Shown piece by piece: positions 25,037 through 37,700 of a stretch of 64,000 nt of DNA. The stretch is from Sclerurus mexicanus. Lineage: Eukaryota > Chordata > Aves > Passeriformes > Furnariidae. Location: assembly GCA_013396755.1 (NCBI GenBank), contig VWZF01005933.1:907585-971584 (forward strand), in the 5' to 3' direction. A program made the position numbers and the translations under genes. The first letter of the stretch is position 1, and every line of letters starts with the position of its first letter. Below the pieces are notes generated by a model that was not told where the DNA came from, did not search any database, and saw only the letters and a program-made list of their open reading frames with translations.

Positions 25037-25074
25037 CCCCCCCCCCCCCCCNNNNNNNNNNNNNCCCCCCCCCC
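25037..25074. other. Poly-C run interrupted by an assembly gap
   Basis: C15 (25037-25051), 13 undetermined bases (25052-25064), then C10 (25065-25074). The sequence on both sides of the gap is pure C, so the gap is probably more of the same homopolymer that sequencing could not cross. The true length is unknown. On the minus strand it is a poly-G run able in principle to form G-quadruplexes. Confidence 0.95.
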
Positions 25075-28000
25075 GCTTCAGATGCTGGTAGTGAAAAAAT
25101 CCTTTATAAGAGGTAAAAGCTAGAGAAAATTTGTTTGTCAGTGGTGGGATGCCCTGTGGACAGAGGCAGTGGGAGAAGGTTTGGTCTGCTGTGTGTGGTG
25201 CAGGTTGAATGCAGGTAATCTGAATATGGATGAGATTCAGAGAAAGAAATCTGCTATTTATGAGTAACATCCCTCTCCACAGCTAAAAGCCTCGCTGGAT
25301 GGTTTCATGAAGTCTGATCAGTCACTGATTTTGCATCTATTTAGATAGACTAAGCTGCCCAAAAATAAATTTAAAAAAAATGCAATGCTGAAGAGCCAAT
25401 GCTCAGTACCTCTAAAGACTTAATCTGGTGCTTCAACCACTGCTGGGTGCTGGCACAATCAAACTTGTACCCACTTGTGTCTTCTGTGCTGGGTTTATTA
25501 TGTCTTCACAGTTCACGGAGTAGTTAAATTACTTTCCCAGGATCACATAACTCATCTTTGTCAGAACTGAGACAAGAAGCCAGGTGCTCTCATTGCCACC
25601 TCAGATCTCAGGCCCTAATAGCTAGATTTTGTGTTTCCTTCTTTACTTATGTAGCTTCTGCTGAACGAAATGGGAGAGCAATTCATCCTGCGCTATACAC
25701 AGGAAAGGAAGCAGAAATTTGAATAGTTGCCATCTGCTGGAGTTGCTTTGATTTATTGCTTTCAAGCCTCAGCTGAAGATCAAACAAGCTCTAGAGAGAA
25801 CCATTTCCTTGGGTTGTTGTGCTGTGAGCATCTCTGCTCAGTGCTAAACTAAGTCACGAGGATATGAGCAGAGAACATTCCCTTTCTTCACCAGAATAAT
25901 TTATACCTTTCATTCAGTAGTTTTAATGAACCACCCAAAAGGTATTGTTGACTCCATTCATGGGCGTCAATTTTTCTTTCTACTAGCATCAAATTTGAAA
26001 TTGGATAAAACAATTATGCTTTGTAGTACCCTGCCTGGCTTATTGTGTTTTCTCAGAATGCAACTTCCTATCCATTGGAATCATACCTCTATCTTTCTTC
26101 AAAATGTCACACAGACAACAATAATTTTATGGCATTTCACCCCATCTGTCTACATTTTTAGAAATAAGTTCTGCACGTTATGTATTTTCATTTCCTGTTC
26201 AAGTCCAAAGCCACATAACTCTTCAGTTAATTACTGCTACTGTTTCTTTCGGATTATATCATTATTTTCCATGTCTAGCTGTCCTTTCATTCGTAGTTTT
26301 AATGTTGATTAAACACAAAGTACTGTGCCACTGCTAATTTTACTTCAAAGAGTGATTTTCACAGTAGAGCAAATAAAAAACCCCAGCATCTATATCTATC
26401 ATAAAGTAATTTACTTTGCCATTAATTTTCTGTACTCTCTCAGCCCCTTTGCTGTTACTCAAGATCTTTGGTGTTTGAATTAACTCTGCTTCTTTGGCTC
26501 AAGTCCTGAGCACTGGCAATAGCTGAGAGAGGTAATTGATGGACCTAAAGGAGAATTTCTGGCAGAGTCCTACCCAGAAGGTTAACGTATGTCCTAACAA
26601 ACAGTGAAAACAATGTCAGTAATTGGAACAGGAAATAATCAAAAATTATACAGGTTATGTGTTTCCTCTGTCCATCTAGAATGCAAGGGAAAAAAATCAT
26701 TACTTCCAAAACAAACAATAACAGGTATCAATAATAATAAAACTTGCAAGAATGATCCCTAAAAGAAAAAATCCCTAAGAAAATCAGGTTAAGACTTGCC
26801 TGGCCACTGGCCACAACCCCACTTTTTTCTTTTATTTGTTTTTCAATTACATGAAAATAAAGAACGTGTGGCTGTATATCCCGTGTGTGAATGGTCAGTG
26901 TTTTCCCCAGCAGGGAACAGAGCTCTCAGCCTTACACCCCTAAGTTGCTTCTCTCTGCCCACAGGCTTTGGGAGAGAATAACACCATCCTACCGCTCTTA
27001 GCCCGGGTCATTGCCTAAGACCAAGGCAACCCAAAATAACTGTCCTAAATAAAAGTGAGACATAATCCTAATAGTGCAGAGTGTAACAGGGGGTATAACA
27101 CAGAGAGAAAAGACTGAACTCCACCCAGACATTCCCTACACGCTTGTCTGACAGCTTGCTATCCTTTAGAGGAGACTTTGGGTGAATTGGGGTTGACTCC
27201 AGCCCCTCTCACCGCCTCCTTGCCAGAGCCCCTCTCTCCCTACCTTCAGATACAGGGTGAGGAACCCAGCTGGCTCTCGTGTTACCCTCCAAGATAACAA
27301 AGAGGGGCATGGCAGGGGGAGGGCTGGCTTTTCTTCCCTCTGTGCAGCCATCCAGCCAGCCATGCCTTGAAGGGGAACCCGCTTTTCCTTACATTAAACA
27401 TCTTTACAGCAGTGAGACGAACACGCAGAGCTTTGATCCAGTGTTACTTCCCATCTGCACCACTGACACGCTGAGGAGCCCCACACCAGATGGTTGTTTC
27501 ACCAGGAACTCTGCCAATGCAGAGCGCAAAGAGAGTTCCTGTCCTCAGATACATCAAGAAATAGCACCGAGAGGAAAGGATGTCAATCCAGACAATAAGG
27601 AATAATCTCAGCACCCCAGCAGATTAACTGTTGGCAGTTTCGGGTATGCTAAGCGTTTGCAGGCAGTAGAGAAGGGAGTCTGCTTGTGTAGGGATTTGAA
27701 AGATGGTGCTATTCCTGGCTTTTAGGGGGCTCCCTTTTAAAGCAGTGCAGACAATGCCAAAATGCTCCATGCTTGTCCTTCTTTAGCCAGGACAGCTAGT
27801 AAAAATCAGGTCTTCATCCTCAAGACATGGAACTAATGGAGACCTTTAAAATCACCAGAAGGTTACCAGCTGAAATCAGTGGCTGGAAAGGATTCTAACA
27901 GCATATCATCTAAGCCAGAATCAGAACCCATGTATCCTTGGGTCCAACCACAGCTTCTGGCTTTTCCTCTTGGCTCCAGCATCTCACTTAATTTCCTTGT

Positions 28001-30393
28001 CTTTGGGGTAAGAATCACCACATCATTTATGACAATTCTTACTTTCCCTAGGAGACCTGATTTGTTGCATTAAATGCTTTAATGAAGTCTGAAACGCGGT
28101 GTTTCTCACCACCAAAGTCATGACCTACAAGAATGAAACAACTTCAACAGAGCCTCAGAACGAAGGTAATCAAATGAATCTTTAAAAAAATACCCTACAC
28201 ATTCCATCCTTTCCTCCAAAATAATTGCAAGGCAGCAATGCCATTGTACTGTGTTCAACCAAACACAGCAGCGACAAACCTATCTGCAGTAAGAAATAAA
28301 CTTAAGAATCCAAGGCAAACTCTAGATGTTCTTTCTTAGTCCTTGCCTTAAATTTCCATTTTCTCTGGCTGATTTAAACTTACTCTGGATGATTACAGTA
28401 ACTTGGAGGCATTCAGTTTCTTCAGCAGTGTTCAACTCCCAGGAGGACAAATGGCAGAACTACAGCAAGGATGAAGACAGAGTGTGGGTGACCAGCAGCG
28501 AGCTGTCCACGTCCCATGTGTACATGTTAATTTAAAATTCTGAAAGGGATTCTGATCAAAGAATTAATTGTTGGTGTTTTAAATATTATAATTAAGTCAT
28601 TGCTTTTCATCTCCTGTGAAGTGGGAAAGTCTTGTCACTTCAAATCTCTCTTGTTTTGTGCCAGAGATTTCTGGCAGACATGGATCCGTGATGTTAATGT
28701 TTGCATTTGTATTCACTCTGCAAACAGCTAAAATGTTCACCTCCTATGAATATTCAGTCTGTAAAAATTCAGACAGCATTTTTCACTTGCAGGACAATAA
28801 TTGAAACAAGTTATTCACCAGAAGAGCTGAAATACACACAGTTGAACAAACATCTGTCTGTGTATCCATCCATCCATCTAGCTGCTCGGACAACTTGTTT
28901 AACTGCAAATAAATGTTTGGAAAAACATCCTAAAACATTTAATCTAGAGTGAACTTCTACCAGGATTGGTAGTGGGCAAATATGGTGGAAGACAGCAGGT
29001 AGGACATGCATGAGCTTTTACAGACTCCACTTTCCACTGGAAAGGAACTCAGAATGCTATGTTTGTGTTTAAATCTTACAAAAACATGGAAAATTGCAGC
29101 TGGAGATTAAAACAATAGAAAAGTGGTGGCAAATCACAGAGGAGAACTGGGTAACCTTGTAGTGGTGCACAACAGGGAACACCAAGAGCCTCTAACATGG
29201 GGTTATGGCAAGTTGATGGCACCATACAGAGCTTTGCTTTCAAGGAAGGAGCTGCTGTGTTTCCAACACCTCTGCGGGCACCAAAGGAGAGTACCTTTCA
29301 TTGCAGGAGGGAGCTTCATGCTAGCTTTGTTAATATTGCTGCTGCAAGCGTGTAATCATCGGCTCGGCCTTTCTCTGAGCACCACTGTGCTCTCAGACTT
29401 TGCAGTCAGCCCTCACCTGTCCCCACAGCTCAGCTCTGCAGCTGAACTGTCACTGTAACTTTAGTTCACGTTAGCGACCTATGACTCCCGGCAAATTATG
29501 TGAACTACGCATCCGAAGATATCATAATTCACTCTAATTTGACAAGGTAGATTTTTCCCCAGAGTAGCTGGCTGTTCCATGGCTTTCTGGAGGTCACCCG
29601 GAGCACTGGGAGCCGGTGTCCCCAGGGTGAAGTAAAAGCCAGAAGTACATGCTGATGAAGGAGCTGACAAAGCAGAAGCCAAATGCAATTAATATGCATC
29701 AGAAAAAGCTTTTCTGGGAGAGATAGGAAACTATTAATGCTACTGCACAAGCAATTGCTGCTGCCTCATCTGTGGTACAGTCCACATCCCTGGTTACTTT
29801 GAACTGTCTAAGAGAATTCAAACCAAGCTGGAATAAAATCTATCAACATAACAAGTGGAGATATTTTTATTGGGGGCTGTGAAAGATCTGGGCTGAACTG
29901 CCTTGAAAAACATCCTTGCTGCTTCTCACGTGGAGTTTGCCCAGCAAGAACAGTCTGGCCCGTTTGCCTGTCACTCCAGGGGGCATGAGGCTGTGGTCCC
30001 AGGGAATCCCTTCCAGCCCTCTGTTCAAAGCATTGTGGTTCTGGAGCGTTCATCTGGGGCAGTAACTCAGTGACAGAATGAATTCATTCTTAAGAACAAG
30101 ATGATGAACGTTAACACTTGAACCTTGTTGGAAGCAATGCTTTTTTCTAAGAAGCTCAATCTTCTGCATGCAAAAGCCAGAGATTTCAAGGATGATACAG
30201 AAGACGCTGGGAAAGGACTCCCCCATTCTCCTCTGACTGCCAGCATAGAGAGGAGCCCTACAGAATAATGCATTATTCAGATATAAAATGCAGTTCCACT
30301 AAGAAACTTTTTAACATCAAAGGGCAATGGTGTCAGTAGACTGCAAGTAAGTTGCACTGATTACAGAGGAATTTCCTTGTGAGGCAACTGACT

Positions 30394-30395
<2 letters not shown>

Positions 30396-30424
<29 letters not shown>
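30396..30424. repeat. (AAAT)n microsatellite
   Basis: About seven perfect AAAT units in a row, with sharp boundaries against ordinary sequence. It is likely to be length-polymorphic, and no function is implied. Confidence 0.95.
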
Positions 30425-31695
30425 GCAAAACTGTCTTCCAAGGTGGGTTTGTTGCCTTTTTGCAAATCCTGTGGTGAGTTCCAGCAGGACAGACAAAGAC
30501 CAGACAACAAGAAAAGGCATGGTTCTTAATTACCAATTGGAACATGGTCCCTCCATCTGCAGATTGGGGCACATTGCTTGATTAGCAGAGGCATCCACAG
30601 ATACTGACTCTCTGCTCCTGATTCTGTCACGTGCAATCTGGCAAAATGCTGGTGGGACGGACCTACCCTGGTCCCATGCGTGAGGCTCTTTGTGAGCAAA
30701 CAACTGGGAAGCGCTACCTAAAGCAGCTGGAACAGTGGATATAACTGGCATATCCCTCTAGATCAGATTTTTAGGACTAGTGCAGTTGGAGGGACTCATA
30801 TTGGTGATTTCTGTGAGAAACTGCAACGAATTGAGGGGATCAGCCCTCCTGAGCTAAACCAAGTGCTCTCTGCCCATGGCTCAGGATCTGCACTCTGATA
30901 AATGGGAGTGATCCCATGAGTTCGGTCTTTAGATGCAAAGGAGGTGACAAGAGAAAGGAACCTGACGCAAGTAATGATGAGTACTAGAGAAAGAAGAGTC
31001 CTTGGTGATCTAGGGACAGAGCAACTATTTAGGTTTCCTTCAGTGACTAACTCCTCTTCACAACTCTGAGCTCTGACTTCAGCTGCTCTCAGATCCAGTC
31101 TTTGAACATGTGACGATTATGGCTGGGTAAAGGCTTGGGCTATGAATTTTAGAGGTTTTCATGTAGTGCTGCTGGGCAGACACTTCGGGAGGCAGCAGCA
31201 TCAGCATTTTCCTGCATCACCTTGGCATGCTGCCCCTGCTATACCCAGCAAAATGTGCCCAGTGTTTGCCCCGTACATGCTTCACCTCTTCTCTGCCTTT
31301 CACTAATGGCCACATCTCTGAGCTACACTAAGTGCACAGGCATGCTTTCCCCCTCTAAGTCTCTAAGCCAGTTTAAAAGGATATCAGCTAAAATATTAAT
31401 TTAGGGAAATAATAAGGAAGCCTCTGACTCACAGGTAGGCTGACAGACCTTGGGAAGGTTTTCTCTCAAGAACTGAAATTCCTAGTTTAGTTTCTTGCCA
31501 ATTGAAATTGGCAATAATTGCCCATGAGTCATTGATCGAGCTCTGTGTTGTGGCCACTTGGGTGTATTTGGCCTGTTTGAGCCACTGCGGTTCTCTTTTG
31601 TTAAGCATCAAATGGCTTTTATATCATCTAGCAATGCACTGATAGCACTGAAAACAGCTCTGGAACCAGCGTCAGTAAGTGCCTGCAATCATGTC

Positions 31696-31720
31696 TTTTT
31701 TTTTTTTTCCCTTTTTTTTT
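31696..31720. repeat. T-rich homopolymer tract
   Basis: T13, then CCC, then T9. It resembles a degraded poly-T or polypyrimidine run. No retroposon body was recognised next to it. Confidence 0.85.
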
Positions 31721-34463
31721 TATAACATCTGAGCTATTTTTGAGCTGAACAGAGGGCTGAATGCTATAATGTCTTCCTTCCTGTGAATACACTACTTATC
31801 TGATTACTAAATATTGCCATAAATTATGCTCCCTACAATAATTCTACATAACCTGCTGGAGACAGAGTGGAGAAAAGGGACTGTGATTACAATAGGAAGA
31901 TTGCAACCAAAATAGTTTACTTACAAGATATTTTGTATAGGAGTGGAACATTGTTATCCTTCCCTCAGTTTCATTATTCACTTTTCAGAGACAAAATACA
32001 CATCATAGGCACGAGTCTCTGCAGATGGCTATGCCTTGTACCTCATGCTATGGCTGGAATTAAGCAGGACAGAAAGTGAAATCAATCTGTCTCAGGCTGG
32101 GCAGAACGTAGGGTAGCTCCTCTGAACCCCTCTTGCCCTTTCCTGCTTTGATTTCAGATGATAATGAAACACCTTTTCCTCTTGCTGCCTCCTAAGGGTG
32201 GGATTAATGTATATGGTGGGATCAACCAACGTGCTTTGTTCACATATGTTGCAATACAAAATTTTTGGCACAAAAACGCCTCTAGTACCTGGGTCAGGCA
32301 CTTAGCTTTTCTTTGAGGAAACCCAGATGGCAAGCAGTTCTGTCTCCTAGTCTCTGCTCCTCCTATGTTCTTGCGACCCTCATCAGGGCTGCTCTGACTT
32401 AGAGCACTGTATTTTTAGTGTTACTGTGGTCTTGGAGTTGGGATGAAAGGGAATTACAAACAGACTGTTGCACCCCTGGTAATCCAAGGAGGCAAAGGTG
32501 TAAAATTAACTGTTTTGCCTCCGTTGGTTTGTAGTTCTTTGTGCTTTCTTTAACACACAGTTCTGTTTACAATAGACTGCAAATACATACAACATGGGAT
32601 CTATATGGCAGGGGCAAGCACTACAGGATATTGCTGTAATTTTCCATCAAAAATAGAATTTAAAAGAGAAAACAAGCTGTCAGAAGTGGGTTAAATCCAG
32701 ATGGTACCAGAAAGTTGCTGCAGTTTTGATTTTAGATTTCCACAGCTGAGGGTGTCTGCTCTGCCAAAGCCAGAAAGGACCAGCATTCATTTAGGTCTGC
32801 ATGTGAAATAATCCCCTTTTTGGTCCTTGAAAATCATACATTTGGATGCAGGGGGTGCTCTGCCCATGACTGCAGAGCTGTTCCACTCCTAGTGGCACAC
32901 CAGCCTCAGGGGTGGGATGAAGAAATAAAGCCCTTGGGGGACCCACAAGTCAGAAGAAAATCACTTGGAGCAGGTGGCACCATGTGGGCTTTGCGTGGCT
33001 GAAGGCGTTTCAGCCGTGGTTGCGCCGTGTTGCACACACGTGCCTCGGGGTTAAAGCATCCCATGAGCAGATCCTGCACACAGCAGCCTTGCCACGAATG
33101 AACAGCACTATTGCAGGACAGGCAGAAGAGCAGCACAGCTGCGAGTCCAAAGTTGTCCGCTTTTAAACATGAGTCAGAAGTCACGATTAAGAAAAAAGTA
33201 ATCATTTCAAGCCTCCAAACAGAGAAAAGGTCAGCTCTAGTGGATAAATGGCTCCTAGAAACATTTCATCCATTATCACTGTGGGAATCCTGTCTTAGAC
33301 TTTTTAGAGGCACTTGTAAACTTTGCCATGCTCTGTGATGTGAAAATGCTTTATGTGTCTCTCTTGCTAATTACTGAACTTTTGAGAGAGCAGAAAAGAC
33401 CAACCAAAAAAACCCACAAAAAATCCCAAGTGCTTGGAAAGTCAAACACTGAAGAGCAATAAAGAAATTAGAAGAGTGCTGCCTGTATGGTTTTAATAAT
33501 TATGAGATAATTCAGCTACATCCTGATAAATGGGAATTGCTTTGCCTTCTTCTAGGAAGACATAAGCTTTCCCATCCCTTGCAAGGACTCACACCAGACT
33601 ATGGAGAACAAGAGAGTGCAGGAGTGTGAATTCAACACTTGGTTTAAGGAAGCTTGAAAAAGTCCTCATAAACCTGATTCTCACAACTGTGTATTTCAGG
33701 GAGAATCTGAGTATTTCCAGCCTTTCCACAAAGTCCTCTGCCTACAGCAATATTCCAGAGCTTCACTGCCATATTACAGGATGAGAAGGAGCCAAGAGAA
33801 TTATGTCAAACAAATTAATGTCCATATAAATTACAAAGTGAAGCCCACAGCCATATCTTTTTCATAAATGTGATGATTCTGACTGCTAGAAACCAACGTC
33901 ATTGGTAATGCTTACCTTTCAAAGTAGTTATATGTATCAATTTATATTTCAGGCGCTACCTTGCAATTAAATTTCTAGGCTTAAAAAGCCAGTTTTCCGC
34001 TCCCTCCCCCCTTTCAATTCTCTGTCCTCTGAGATTAACAAAACCTCCTCTGTGGCAGTAAATTAATCACACTACAAAACTAAACTGTTCATTAGAGATG
34101 CAGCACACCACAACTGCCATTAAAAACTCAATATTGCTATTTTTTGTCTTTAATTTTACGGGGCTGTTTGCAGCAGCCACTGCTCTAAGTATACACAATA
34201 AATCCAGTGATAAGCCCTGAACCCTGATGGGTATTGATGTGCCACAACCTTGCAGTGGGGACACCAGAGCCCTTGTCTAGGGGCTTTTTGACATCTACAG
34301 CGTGCAAGCTCTCACACACATCAGCTCCCATGGGATTTGCCAACACACCCCCAAAGCATCCCAGTAGTTCATTGATGTTTTGCTGCAGAGGGTGAGCAGA
34401 GATGCAGCTGCACTCCTGGTTTTAGCAGTGACCTTGCCAGCACCCTCTCCCTTTTCTGGCCTT

Positions 34464-34765
34464 TCACAGAATCAAAGAATATCCTCAGCTGGAAGGGACC
34501 CACAGGGATCATCAAAGACCATCTTCTGGCCCTGCACTGGACACCTCAACCATCCCACCATGTGCCTGAGAGTATTGTTCAAACATTTCTTGACCTCTGG
34601 CAGCTTGGTGCCGTGACCACTGCCCTATTCCTAACATCCAACGTAACCCTTCCCTGATAAGGCTCCAGCTGTTTCCTCAGGTCCTGTCACTGGTCACAGA
34701 GAGCAGAGATTGGCATACATTCCTGCCCAGAAGGGGTGAACTGTAGCTGTGTGCATTCTTTATTT
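34464..34765 (-). mobile_element. CR1 LINE 3' end, second subfamily, internally deleted
   Basis: The inverted CR1 tail starts at 34464 (TCACAGAATCAAAGAATATCC), followed by GGAAGGGACCCACAGGGATC, CTGGCCCTGCACTGGACACC, CCATGTGCCTGAGAG and CTCAGGTCCTGTCACTGGTC. These match a CR1 subfamily distinct from the copy at 23.2 kb, whose opening block differs. Roughly 60 bp expected between the GTGACCACT block (about 34613) and the AACATCCAAC block (about 34634) are missing, so an internal deletion is likely. The 5' boundary near 34765 is approximate because similarity decays gradually. The fragment is non-coding and immobile. Confidence 0.88.
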
Positions 34766-37700
34766 ACCAGACAGGAAGAGTTGTGCCAGCACTTCCTCAT
34801 CTCCCTGCACCTTAGAAGCAATCTAGTGATCCGTGCCTGCTTTTCAAACTACTGCCTTAGGTACATCTGTCCTGGATGGAATTTCCAGGTGAAGGCAGAT
34901 GTTTCCCTGAGCCTCAGGTTTACATGTTTGAAGTCCTAGAAAATTCTACTCCTTCAGACATATCACTGTCCATGTTTTACTGGGCCAGCTCAGATGTTCC
35001 CAGATCAACGAGTGTTACTACCACTATTGGTAGTAACCAATAGTAGTAACTAGCTATTGGAGGCCCTCTCTTCCCATGCTCTACTGGCAGTGCCAGGAAC
35101 ATGAGTGCTGGATTTCAGTGCCTTGGGCAGACAACTGGGAGGTGACACCAGGGAGGTGACACAGAGCTCCATGGAGTGCCCACCCTCCCCAGTTTCACCC
35201 ATTCTGCGTGGCTGCTGCTGAGCGTTACCTCTGAAAGAGCTGACGGACATATATGAGCACTAAGGAATATTTCCCTCCACTTCCTCCACAGGAAAATCTT
35301 CAGTCTTTTTTTTTCTTTTCTGATCCTTCACTTCTTCAGAGAGAACTGGCTGATCCAGCGAACAGTGATGAGTTCCACAGCACCTCCTCTGTTCCCTACT
35401 CCAGGGTTTTGTAAGCTGGCTGGTTGCAAGCTCAAGCATGGGTCAGCTGCCCTTCCTACCCTTTCAGCCTGGGGGAATGTACTCTGGACATTCGTAAGCT
35501 CCGCTGCTCGTGGGATTTAATTTTTTAATTTAAAATTTCTACCCTTTTTTAATTTTATTTTTTTGGTTTGCTGTTAGGAATACATGGAATTTTAAACTTG
35601 TTCTGCGAAGGTAGTGCTGTAGGGAAAGGGACAACCTTGCATTTTGCACAGAAACAAGATGGCATCCTGTGCTTACGTAGAAAATAATGAAAATGTTTCA
35701 TAGTTTTGGACAATCAGGATAAAAATATGACCAGTATCTTATCTGCCTGCCTCTGCTTAATCAGAAGCTGAGCTCCTTTGCCCTAGTATGGAAGCTGAAG
35801 CATACACCATGGTACTCTTCTCTTAGACATCTCATTTCGTATTTGACAAAGAAAGAAACAAGAAAGCCAAATTGCAGCCCTTAAACAAAACATGGACATC
35901 AGCCCTCTCAAGGACTGGCTAGGTCCACTGGGAGTCTACGGAAAAGGCAGCAACCCCATCAACAAATCTCCTCATGCCCTGCAGTTTTCCTGAGTCAGCT
36001 ATTGCATTAAGCACGGGAAGGAGCCCTCAGGCTAAGGCACCTCTGACTTGCAGCTAAATTATGCATGATTTTAAACATGCAAAATGAATCCTGGCCTCCA
36101 AGCCTTGTGCTGCGGACAGATCCTCTCTACAGAGCTTAAGCTTAAGCAAGAAGGTCTTAACCTGAAGGCAGAAGAGCTTTGAACTCCATAAAAAGCACCT
36201 GGGCTGGTGTAAGCTGCAGTCCTGACTTGATGAAGACAACAAAACCAGAGCTTTGCCGTAGGACTCTCCACCACGTCCTGCTCTCACCCTGAGGCACAGA
36301 AGGCAGATCAAAGGCACAGCAGGAGATACAGCCCTGGAGAGTCATATCTCTCCTAAGAAGCTGTGGGAAATCACCAGGCAAACTCACCTCCCCTCTGGGA
36401 AAAGCATCTACCATGTCATTTAAAAACACCTTCTTGCCTTCCACCACTCCTTACCTAAATGTGCAAAGGGGAAACCAACGAAACTTGCTTTTCTGTAACC
36501 ACAGATTATTCACCTCTTGCTTACCAAATAATAATGTTAGTCTTGTAGGTTTCTTGCTTAAGCAAATCAGCTTAAGCTTTCAGATGAGAAATAGAGTGTC
36601 CAGCATTCAACTACTCTGATTAAACATACATCAACAGTACTCACACATTGCTAGCAACCTCAGCTGCTAAACAAAACACTTCCTTACACCGTTGTCTCTC
36701 TTTTGCATGTTGTAATCACATGTGACATTTTAAGTTGTGCAATATCATAGTTCTATGAACCATAGCCACTCACTTGGCTTGCTCGTAGTATTCCATATTA
36801 AAATCTACCCCACATCACAGGGGCATTTCCTGTTACGTCTGTAGGAATAGCAGCATATCTGAAGTGCTTTGCTCTCTTGTAGACACCAGTTTTTTCAGCT
36901 TTACTGTACACTTCAGGTCCTGAACAAAGACTTCAGGACTCATCAAAGAGTTTTTTTCCTGCACTTACCAGCAAGACTGTAACCAGCTTTCTCTGAAAGC
37001 CAGAAGCACAGGGCTGCAGCCTTGCTCTCCTCCACATTGTGTCTCTGCCTCCCACTGCCCAGCTGTGCGCTCACAGCCTGCCCAGTGCTGACTCTTTGCC
37101 AAGCAAATTGCTTCTCCCCAGGCACGCTGCGGGATGTGCTGAAATGCTGGAGCTTTGTTTAACTCCCCACTGCTGTGAGGCACAGGGAGCTCCAGGGTCC
37201 TGCTCCGCTGCCTGCACAAGCACCCGGAGCTGGAAACCACATCAGAGCAGGGAGGGTGTCGGAAGGGGAGAAAGGAGAAGCACAGGTGACAAAAAACTAA
37301 GGTTAAAGTTAAACCGATTCTGCGCGAGAGCTTGAAAATGTAAATTAGTCCTCTCTGATGGGAGAAACTTTGCAAAGGGAAAAGAGGGATCCTTATCCCA
37401 GTGCTCCCACTTTGCCTGGTATTTTGAGAAGTCCAGCCACACTGGTTAAATAAGGAGCACATCTCTCCCTCTCATCCATGGCCCTGACAGGGTGGCTTAG
37501 GGTCAAGACATAACCTTCTCTTTCAATCTTTTTAAAATGGGATTCAGTTCAGAGTCTTTTAAAACCCAAATGTGACCAAGTGGAAATCTCTCCTTTTTTG
37601 TCCTTGTATAATTTAGAGAATATTAAAAAAAAAATAAAATTTGCTGGTCAAGCATTTTCCAGGCTGGCTTATGGCTTTGGGCACCCAATTTAGAGCAGTT

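Larger units (their letters stand above)
25075..34463. other. Non-coding stretch with microsatellites
   Basis: No gene recognised. Contents: CCATCCATCCAT at about 28866-28878, an AAAT microsatellite at 30396-30424, a T13CCCT9 tract at 31696-31720, overlapping short palindromes at 31497-31522 and an A/C tract near 33397-33427. Two splice-acceptor plus short-ORF configurations (26965-27018 and 33556-33657) are listed as findings only. Confidence 0.55.

Noticed and set aside
36965..37462. 165-codon minus frame rich in Cys and Ser
   Set aside because: Cysteines show no zinc-finger or disulfide-domain spacing; overlapping frames on the other strand are equally open.
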